Source of the DNA: Clostridia bacterium
GTDB lineage: Bacteria > Bacillota > Clostridia > Saccharofermentanales > Saccharofermentanaceae
Reading direction: 5' to 3'
DNA: 6,304 nt
Assembly: GCA_017881645.1 (NCBI GenBank)
Contig: JADGQQ010000078.1
Coordinates: 1 to 6,304, forward strand
Part shown: positions 1-5,918 of the stretch, piece by piece
How the letters are laid out: every line of letters starts with the position of its first letter
Numbering within the stretch: the stretch's first letter is position 1
Translations under genes and position numbers: made by a program
Notes under the pieces: model-generated
Database searches by the model: none
The model's input: the letters and a program-made list of their open reading frames with translations, nothing else
What the model was told of the DNA's origin: nothing

Positions 1-3000
1 CCTCCTCCAGTCAATTTCTGCCGATTCCTCAAACAGCGCATCATCCGTTTTATGATGTTTCTTCGGCTCAAAGAAGAATGTATATCTTGAAGCAGATCGA
101 AGAGAACGATATCAGCTATAACCTTCCGGCCATTTTACTGATCGAGGGTGCGGTCAGCCGGATGAAAGTCGAAAATGTTTTCCGGCAGCTTATCAAACGG
201 CATGAGTCGCTGCGAACTTTCTTTGATGTAATCGACGGGAAACCTGTGCAAAGAATAATGGATGACGTGCCGTTCGAAGTCGGTTATGCCGAGGCCGATG
301 AATCGGAAATACAGGATATCATGCGAGCTTTTATCCGCCCGTTTGATTTGAAGAAGGCACCGCTTCTTCGCGCGGGACTCATTCGAACCGGAAATACAAG
401 ACATTTCCTGCTGTTTGACATGCATCACATCATTTCTGACGGTACTTCGATTAATATTTTAATCCGGGAATTTGCCGATTTGTATCACGGCGCAGAACTG
501 TTGGATCTTACGATGCAGTATAAAGACTATTCTGCCTGGCATGCCGGCCAAATTGCGTCCGCTGCTATGAAGGGGAAAGAGGAATATTGGCTCGATCGTT
601 TCGCCGGAGAAATTCCGATCCTCAATTTGTCGACCGATTTTCCCCGCCCGACCCGGAAAAGTTATAAGGGGAAACGGATTTCTCTTCAGATTCCGGAGGC
701 GCTTGCGAATGGTATTAAGAGGACGGCGACCGACACAGGGGCAACTTTGTTTATGGTTTTGCTTGCGGCCTATCATGTGCTGTTATCCAAATATACATCG
801 CAGGATGACATTATTGTCGGCATTCCTGTGGAAGGAAGAATGCATGCCGATTTGCAGAGCGCGGTGGGCATGTTTGTAAACACGCTCGCTATTCGGAGTT
901 ATCCGGCCGGTGAGAAGTCGTTTCTGCAGTTTTTGCAGGAAGTGAAAGACGATCTTCTGAAAGCTTATGACAATCAGGACTACCCGTTTGAAGAATTGAT
1001 TGATCATGTCAAACCGGGGCGGGATCTAGGAAGAAATCCTCTTTTTGACACCGTTTTCGTTCTGCAGCATATGGATATCTCACAATTTGGCCTGCATGGA
1101 CTAACCATCACACCCTACACATTTGACAGTCATTCGGCAAAATTCGATATAACGCTCGAGGCATTTGACAGGGACGGCAAAATAGATCTGGTTGCAGAAT
1201 ATTGCACGGATCTGTTCGAGGAGACAACGATCCAACGCATGCTGGGGCATTTCTCGAATATTCTTAAAGGAATTGTTGACGAACCTTCTCAATTGATTTC
1301 CGATATCGACCTTCTTTCTTCAGAAGAGCGAAATTTCCTGCTGACTTCCTGTAATGATACAGACGCTTCATTTCCAGGTGAGAAAACGCTCCAGCAGCTG
1401 TTTGAAGAACAGTGCGTAAAAACGCCTGACCGTACGGCTGTCATATTTGAAGATCAGAGAATGAGTTACGGCGAGCTCAATGGCCGGGCAAATCAGCTCG
1501 CCCTTTTTCTGCGGGGGGAAGGGGTCACATCCGAATCCGTTGTGGGAATTTCTCTGCGGCGTTCTATGGAAATGGTTGTCGGCATTCTGGCTATTCTCAA
1601 AGCCGGCGGTGCTTATCTTCCAATGGATCCGGATTATCCGGAAGACAGAATTCAATATATGCTTGCAGACAGCGGTGCGATTCTTCTTCTGACACAAAGT
1701 GATCTCATCCGCAAATGGAATACAAATGTACCGGTTTTCGATATGAATGAACCGTTCATTTATTCCGGCGAAGGGTCGAATCTGACCGGCTGCAGCAGCG
1801 CCGGGAATCTGGCATATATCATCTACACGTCCGGATCGACCGGTCGGCCCAAAGGTGTCATGATCGAGCATCGGAATGTCGTTCGGCTTCTTTTCAATAA
1901 CCGGTTTCAGTTTCAATTTTCTTCCGGCGATGTATGGACTTTGTTTCATTCTTTTTGCTTTGACTTTTCTGTGTGGGAAATGTACGGGTCTTTGCTCTAC
2001 GGCGCTTCGCTTGTGATCATTCCCAAAGATGTCGCAAAGGATTCGCGGAAATTCCTTCAGGTTCTGAAAAAAGAAAAGGTGACGGTTCTGAATCAGACGC
2101 CCGCAGCCTTTTATAATCTGATCCAAGAGGAAATGGCATCACCGGATCATTCGCTGCAGCTTCGATATGTAATATTTGGCGGTGAAGCACTCAAGCCGGT
2201 CATGCTGCGTCCATTCCATACATTGTATCCGTCGGCAGCGCTCATCAACATGTATGGTATTACGGAAACGACCGTACATGTAACCTTTAAAGAAATCCGG
2301 ACGGAAGAAATTGATAAAAACGTAAGCAATATCGGACGTGCCATTCCAACGCTAAAAACCTATATTACGGATAAAAATCTGCATCTTATGCCGGTTGGAG
2401 TCCCGGGAGAACTTTGTGTCAGCGGAGGCGGTGTGGGGCGGGGATATGTAAATAACGAAGAATTTACCCGCCTCAAATTTGTACCCAGTCCATTTAACAT
2501 TCATGAAACTCTATATCGATCCGGAGATCTGGCGAAGGTGAACAGATCCGGTGATCTCGAATATCTAGGAAGAATCGACAGCCAGGTAAAGATACGCGGT
2601 TTCAGAATCGAGCTTGGTGAAATTGAGTCTGTCTTATACCAATATCCGGGAATGCATGAGGTTGTTGTATTTCCCAAGCAGTCTCTGCTCGGAGAAAAGA
2701 AACTGTATGCATATTATGTTGCAGACGAAGAAATTCATCAAAACGATCTGCGGGCTTTTCTGCAAAAACAGGTGCCTGAATATATGGTTCCTGCGTTCTT
2801 CTTTCAGATCGGAAAAATGCCGTTGAACCGCAACGGAAAAATAGACAGAAACAGTCTTCAAAAAATCGAAGTCACGGTCCAGCTGGATGTCGAATATGCT
2901 GAACCGGAAAATGATCTTCAGGCGGCCATTACCCAAATATGGATGCACGTTCTGGAGGTTCCCCGGGTGGGCATTTATGACGATTTCTTCCGGTTGGGAG

Positions 3001-3944
3001 GAGACTCGCTAAGTGCGATTAAAATGATGTCGCTTCTGTCTGAAATACATTGTGATATTACATTGATCGACATCTATAATAACTCTACTGTGAAGAAAAT
3101 TGCCGACTTCATATCCGCAGGGGATACCGCGCATAAGAATAAAATTCTGATCCGCCTTTCTCCGGCCTGTTCCGCTGAACCGAAGACGAGTATTATTTGT
3201 TTTCCGTACGGGGGCGGGAATGCGATTGCTTACAAAGCTCTGAGTGATGCTGTGTCAAAACATTCCGCAGAATACACGGTATACGGAGTCAATATTCCCG
3301 GCCATGATGTGGGAGGGAGCGAAGAATTGCTGTCTGTAACAGATGCATCAAAGAAGGTTTTTGATGAGATCTGCGAAACATGCAGCGAAGATATCATCCT
3401 TTATGGTCACTGCGTGGGCAATGCCATGCTGCTTGAGACGGCTCACCTTCTGGAAAATGCGGATATGAGACTGAATGCCATTTTTGCCGGTGCCATTTTC
3501 CCGCCTAAATATGCAGGGTTCTACGGGAACTTTATTGATCCGTGGATGCTTCATTCGGATGCAAAAATTATCTCCTATCTGCAGCAGCTGGGACTGCCAA
3601 AAACTTCTTTGAACAATGATTATGTCGGGTTCATTCTGAAGACTTTCCGTCATGATGCTAGATCATACTATCGTTATTTCTATGATTATGCGATAAAGGA
3701 TAATCCGAAGATCCGCGCCCCGCTTTACTGTGTAGTCGGTGAGATAGATGAGATAACGAAAAATTACCACAGCAAATACAGGAAATGGAATCTGTTCGCG
3801 AAAATGGTACATCTTCGTGTGCTGAAAGGTGCAAACCACTATTTTCTCAATTCGCATGCGGATGAACTTGCAGCAATGATTACTCATCATATATCCGAAA
3901 AGGGAAAGATACATGCCGGTGAATCCGTGCATAAATCCATTTGA
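1..3944 (+). CDS. Non-ribosomal peptide synthetase, terminal module C-A-PCP-TE (5' partial)
   Basis: This is the C-terminal part of an NRPS: it adds one amino acid, probably L-threonine, to an upstream peptidyl chain and releases the product. The frame is open from base 3 (1-2 finish a codon) to TGA at 3942-3944, giving 1313 visible residues. The ATG at 78 is not the start: the 25 codons before it have no stop, no ATG/GTG/TTG, and encode a PCP-C linker plus the first half of condensation motif C1 (YDVSSAQRRM). Residues below count from that ATG. Order: C (about -12 to 425), A (437-928), PCP (943-1013), TE (1036-1272), then a short tail. All core motifs are intact except the TE nucleophile, which is Cys. 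No epimerase or methyltransferase domain is inserted. The enzyme should be cytoplasmic and needs a phosphopantetheinyl transferase, not seen here. NRPS identity is certain; the product is unknown. Confidence 0.97.
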   Translation, partial: SSSQFLPIPQTAHHPFYDVSSAQRRMYILKQIEENDISYNLPAILLIEGAVSRMKVENVFRQLIKRHESLRTFFDVIDGKPVQRIMDDVPFEVGYAEADESEIQDIMRAFIRPFDLKKAPLLRAGLIRTGNTRHFLLFDMHHIISDGTSINILIREFADLYHGAELLDLTMQYKDYSAWHAGQIASAAMKGKEEYWLDRFAGEIPILNLSTDFPRPTRKSYKGKRISLQIPEALANGIKRTATDTGATLFMVLLAAYHVLLSKYTSQDDIIVGIPVEGRMHADLQSAVGMFVNTLAIRSYPAGEKSFLQFLQEVKDDLLKAYDNQDYPFEELIDHVKPGRDLGRNPLFDTVFVLQHMDISQFGLHGLTITPYTFDSHSAKFDITLEAFDRDGKIDLVAEYCTDLFEETTIQRMLGHFSNILKGIVDEPSQLISDIDLLSSEERNFLLTSCNDTDASFPGEKTLQQLFEEQCVKTPDRTAVIFEDQRMSYGELNGRANQLALFLRGEGVTSESVVGISLRRSMEMVVGILAILKAGGAYLPMDPDYPEDRIQYMLADSGAILLLTQSDLIRKWNTNVPVFDMNEPFIYSGEGSNLTGCSSAGNLAYIIYTSGSTGRPKGVMIEHRNVVRLLFNNRFQFQFSSGDVWTLFHSFCFDFSVWEMYGSLLYGASLVIIPKDVAKDSRKFLQVLKKEKVTVLNQTPAAFYNLIQEEMASPDHSLQLRYVIFGGEALKPVMLRPFHTLYPSAALINMYGITETTVHVTFKEIRTEEIDKNVSNIGRAIPTLKTYITDKNLHLMPVGVPGELCVSGGGVGRGYVNNEEFTRLKFVPSPFNIHETLYRSGDLAKVNRSGDLEYLGRIDSQVKIRGFRIELGEIESVLYQYPGMHEVVVFPKQSLLGEKKLYAYYVADEEIHQNDLRAFLQKQVPEYMVPAFFFQIGKMPLNRNGKIDRNSLQKIEVTVQLDVEYAEPENDLQAAITQIWMHVLEVPRVGIYDDFFRLGGDSLSAIKMMSLLSEIHCDITLIDIYNNSTVKKIADFISAGDTAHKNKILIRLSPACSAEPKTSIICFPYGGGNAIAYKALSDAVSKHSAEYTVYGVNIPGHDVGGSEELLSVTDASKKVFDEICETCSEDIILYGHCVGNAMLLETAHLLENADMRLNAIFAGAIFPPKYAGFYGNFIDPWMLHSDAKIISYLQQLGLPKTSLNNDYVGFILKTFRHDARSYYRYFYDYAIKDNPKIRAPLYCVVGEIDEITKNYHSKYRKWNLFAKMVHLRVLKGANHYFLNSHADELAAMITHHISEKGKIHAGESVHKSI
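42..1352 (+). other. Condensation (C) domain, LCL-like
   Basis: This domain forms the peptide bond between the upstream PCP-bound chain and the threonyl-PCP of this module. Motifs in order (residues from the ATG at 78): C1 SSAQRRMYIL spanning that ATG; C2 RHESLRTFF at 41-49; C3 MHHIISDG with catalytic His117 (codon 426-428) and Asp121; C4 YKDYSAW at 148-154; C5 VGMFVNTLAIR at 263-273; C6 NQDYPFEELID at 299-309; C7 RDLGRNPLFD at 315-324. C1 and C5 resemble surfactin-type LCL domains, which take an L-configured donor; this subtype is my judgement by eye. Because C1 lies within about 20 residues of the edge, a carrier domain, on this or a partner protein, must supply the chain. Confidence 0.93.
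1386..2861 (+). other. Adenylation (A) domain, predicted L-threonine
   Basis: It activates an amino acid with ATP and loads it on the PCP. Motifs (residues from the ATG at 78): A1 MSYGEL 462; A2 LKAGGAYLPMD 507-517; A3 YTSGSTGRPKG 583-593; A4 FDFSVWE 628-634; A5 NMYGITETT 724-732; A6 GELCVSGGGVGRGY 777-790; A7 YRSGDL 813-818; A8 GRIDSQVKIRGFRIELGEIE 831-850; A9 VPEYMVP 899-905; A10 NGKIDR 919-924. Aligned by eye to GrsA, the ten pocket residues are Asp629, Phe630, Trp633, Asn672, Ile699, Gly701, Met725, Val733, His734 and Lys921. They spell DFWNIGMVHK, the established threonine code known from fengycin-type and other synthetases. The NMYGITETTVH run is also typical of threonine domains. Confidence 0.92.
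2904..3116 (+). other. Peptidyl carrier protein (PCP/T) domain
   Basis: This roughly 70-residue carrier holds threonine and then the peptide on a 4'-phosphopantetheine arm. The attachment motif is DDFFRLGGDSL, with the modified Ser977 encoded at 3006-3008 (counting from the ATG at 78). The residue before the serine is Asp rather than the His common in GGHSL carriers. GGDS is most often associated with carriers feeding epimerase domains, yet a thioesterase follows here. That correlation is loose and the carrier should still be functional. Confidence 0.93.
3183..3893 (+). other. Thioesterase (TE) domain with cysteine nucleophile
   Basis: This alpha/beta-hydrolase domain takes the finished peptide from the PCP and releases it by hydrolysis or cyclisation. 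It begins with the TE signature ICFPYGGGNAIAY (1040-1052). The nucleophile elbow is YGHCVG at 1109-1114, with Cys1112 (TGC, 3411-3413) in place of Ser. The other probable triad members are Asp1224 in GEID (1221-1224) and His1254 in GANHYFL (1251-1257). The strand after the elbow (LNAIFAGAIFPP, 1132-1143) has Gly where type I release domains such as SrfA-C TE carry the catalytic Asp, so the Asp appears to have the late type II position. Cys-type NRPS thioesterases are established for ObiF (obafluorin beta-lactone) and SulM (sulfazecin beta-lactam). The Cys is clear in the sequence; the chemistry is inference. Confidence 0.9.
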
Positions 3945-4073
3945 AACATGAATGTAAGCGGAGCGACATTGTATTTCACATTTCAACATGGCACATTTAG
4001 TGTATGAGGATAATCCCTTTCCATTTTGGAGAGTCTTGACCCTGTGTAGAAGAATACGGGAGGGTCTGAAAAC
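3945..4073 (+). other. Intergenic region between NRPS and sensor kinase
   Basis: The 129 bases separate the NRPS stop from the kinase start. I find no GC-rich hairpin followed by a T-run, so no intrinsic terminator is supported and read-through into the kinase operon is possible. A -10-like GATAAT lies at 4009-4014, but no acceptable -35 sits 16-19 bases upstream, so a promoter is only a weak possibility. ACATT occurs three times (3966-3970, 3979-3983 within one base, and 3993-3997), twice as part of the direct repeat CACATTT (3977-3983, 3992-3998). The last 40 bases hold the hairpin and ribosome binding site listed separately. Confidence 0.6.
4038..4066 (+). promoter_or_regulatory. Kinase ribosome binding site inside a potential hairpin
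   Basis: GGGAGGG at 4058-4064, nine bases before the ATG at 4074, is a strong Shine-Dalgarno sequence and fixes that start. Its 3' half lies in a perfect 6-bp inverted repeat, GACCCT (4038-4043) with AGGGTC (4061-4066). A further GTA (4046-4048) can pair with TAC (4055-4057) around a GAAGAA loop. If formed in the mRNA, the stem would cover part of the ribosome binding site and could lower kinase translation. No T-run follows, so it is not a terminator. The repeat is visible; regulation is inferred. Confidence 0.5.
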
Positions 4074-5906
4074 ATGGATTTGAACAATTTGTCCGGCATC
4101 CTGCTTATTATTTCAGCATTGATCGTGCTTGGACTATTCTTTCTGATCCTTTATATGAAGAGAAAAAGGGAACTGCATATATTTTCATTGATCCTTACTT
4201 TTCTCATTTTTGTCTGGAATTTCAGTTTGCTTTTGGACTTGTACTCGCGCCCCTTATTTCATTACAATGGGATGCTGTTTATTAACATCTGTTTTAGCGC
4301 AGTGGGGTTTGTTTCGGTTTTTGTGTATTTTCTGGGGTTTGCCTTTGCATCCGGACATGAAATTCGAAAAGTGAACTACCTTCTACTGCTGCTTCCGGTT
4401 GCCAATGCAGTCGCAATTTGGACCAATGATCTGCATCACTTATATTTTGTTCGTTTTTCCCGGATAAGCAGCGAAATCATCAGAGGTCCGTTTTGCAGTA
4501 CTGAAGCCGCGTATGCATATGCTCTTCTGTTCTTCGGGCTGCTGTTTTTGGTCTCGTTTTCCATAAAGAATTCCGGGTTTTTCTCGAAGCAATCGCTGCT
4601 TATCGTTCTCGGGGCTGTCGTTCCGATTATCTTTGACATTATCTTCATTATGAATATTCTTCCTGTTTCTCTCTATTATGAACCGATCTCTTTCACGATT
4701 GCCGTTTTTTGTTTTATGCTTGCGATTCTGAAATTTGATTTTCTGAGTGTTACTCCAATTGCCCTGCAGACCGTCGTTGACCATATGTCCGACAGTTATA
4801 TTGTTATAAATGTCGAAAACGATATCATTGACTTCAATAAATCTATTTTGGACAAATTTGACGGCAAAGTTTCTATCAAACGAAGGATGAATATTTTTGA
4901 GTGGCTGGATCAAATCATGATATATACAGAAGGAAGTTCTTCGTTTTTCCAGAACCAGTTAAAGGCAGCAGAATTGAATCTTGAACCGGCAAGTTTTGAC
5001 AAACAGTTCTCTAATGACACTTTTGACAAGACCTTTACCATTGAAATCACCCCGCTTGTTACGGAAAAACGCCACAGGGGAACGATTATCCTGTTTAAAG
5101 ACATTACCGAACAAAGGAAATCGTTTGAACTTATTCAAAAGGCGCAGGCTCAGTTGATTGAATCGGAACATCTTGTCTCGCTCGGACAGCTGGTCGGAGG
5201 AATCTCGCACAACCTGAAAACGCCCATAATGTCAATATCCGGCGGCCTGGAGGGCATACGTGATTTAATAAAGGAATACGAAGAATCGATCGGAGATCCA
5301 AGCGTGACTCAAGAGGATCATATGGAAATCGCAAAAGATATGCGCGAATGGATCGATAAAATGAAAAGTTACTGCGCCTATATGTCTGATATCATTTCTA
5401 CGGTAAAGGGACAGGCTGTACAGCTCACAGCATCGACAACGGACAAATTCATTTTGAAGGAATTGCTGAAGAGAATTGATATACTCATGAACCATGAACT
5501 CAAATCATCCAGCTGCAAAATGGTGCTGGACTGCCGGCTGGATATGCAGACCGAAATCAAAGGAGAGGTAAACAGTCTGGTACAGGTAATCAATAATCTT
5601 ATATCGAACAGCATCGAAGCATATGCGGGCAATGAAGGCAAAATTGATTTTATTATTTCCCAGAAGGACAACATGGTACAATTTGAAGTACGGGACTCCG
5701 GAACCGGCATGTCGGAAGATACGAAGAACCGTTTATTTAAAGAGATGATAACAACGAAAGCCAAACACGGAACAGGACTCGGACTTTATATGTCATACTC
5801 AACGATCCGGGGAAAGTTCGGCGGAAAAATGTGGTTTGAGTCAGAAATCGGCAAAGGCGCTGTTTTTTATATTGAAATCCCACTTGTTACCCATCGAATT
5901 ATTTAG
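4074..5906 (+). CDS. Membrane sensor histidine kinase (7TM - PAS-like - HisKA-like - HATPase)
   Basis: This 610-residue kinase autophosphorylates on His and passes the phosphate to a response regulator, almost certainly the one encoded next. Seven hydrophobic helices fill the N-terminus (about 8-27, 36-55, 68-91, 101-116, 146-164, 174-193, 203-220), with the TNDLHHLY motif at 117-124 typical of the His-kinase N-terminal 7TM family. A PAS-like region follows (about 231-345, ending FKDITEQ), then a helical linker. The H-box is SHNLKTP with phospho-acceptor His379 (codon 5208-5210); the usual acidic residue after His is Asn380, while Thr383 at H+4 is kept. The ATPase has an N-box (NNLISNSIEA, 507-516), G1 DSGTGM (541-546) and G2 GTGLGL (566-571). 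The dimerisation hairpin seems longer than usual. The sensory ligand is unknown; the 7TM part suggests a membrane or small-molecule signal. Its place beside an NRPS makes product or self-stress sensing plausible but unproven. Confidence 0.95.
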   Translation: MDLNNLSGILLIISALIVLGLFFLILYMKRKRELHIFSLILTFLIFVWNFSLLLDLYSRPLFHYNGMLFINICFSAVGFVSVFVYFLGFAFASGHEIRKVNYLLLLLPVANAVAIWTNDLHHLYFVRFSRISSEIIRGPFCSTEAAYAYALLFFGLLFLVSFSIKNSGFFSKQSLLIVLGAVVPIIFDIIFIMNILPVSLYYEPISFTIAVFCFMLAILKFDFLSVTPIALQTVVDHMSDSYIVINVENDIIDFNKSILDKFDGKVSIKRRMNIFEWLDQIMIYTEGSSSFFQNQLKAAELNLEPASFDKQFSNDTFDKTFTIEITPLVTEKRHRGTIILFKDITEQRKSFELIQKAQAQLIESEHLVSLGQLVGGISHNLKTPIMSISGGLEGIRDLIKEYEESIGDPSVTQEDHMEIAKDMREWIDKMKSYCAYMSDIISTVKGQAVQLTASTTDKFILKELLKRIDILMNHELKSSSCKMVLDCRLDMQTEIKGEVNSLVQVINNLISNSIEAYAGNEGKIDFIISQKDNMVQFEVRDSGTGMSEDTKNRLFKEMITTKAKHGTGLGLYMSYSTIRGKFGGKMWFESEIGKGAVFYIEIPLVTHRII

Positions 5907-5912
5907 GGGGGA
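5905..5912 (+). promoter_or_regulatory. Ribosome binding site of the response regulator, overlapping the kinase stop
   Basis: AGGGGGGA begins within the kinase TAG (5904-5906) and ends six bases before GTG at 5919. It decides that start: the ATG at 5912-5914 is in another frame, lies on the binding site itself and reaches a stop after about 20 codons. The arrangement implies translational coupling and balanced synthesis of kinase and regulator. Confidence 0.75.
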
Positions 5913-5918
5913 TGTTTT

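Noticed and set aside
78..80. ATG at 78 as the NRPS start codon
   Set aside because: It falls in the middle of condensation motif C1 and has no ribosome binding site; the frame stays open upstream with homologous sequence.
1368..2126. 252-codon open frame on the minus strand inside the adenylation domain
   Set aside because: It lies antisense to a fully motif-supported A domain, has no recognisable domain, and its product looks like a reverse-frame shadow (rich in Arg, His, Ile, Lys in no pattern).
3951..3970. AATGT...ACATT hairpin just after the NRPS stop as a terminator
   Set aside because: Only five AT-rich pairs around a 10-base loop and no T-run afterwards; too weak for an intrinsic terminator.
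4037..4065. TTGACC at 4037-4042 as a promoter -35 box
   Set aside because: The matching -10 position falls on the G-rich ribosome binding site (GAGGGT), which does not resemble TATAAT.
4440..4913. 157-codon minus-strand open frame within the kinase gene
   Set aside because: Asn/Lys/Arg-rich shadow of the transmembrane and PAS coding sequence; no ribosome binding site or family resemblance.
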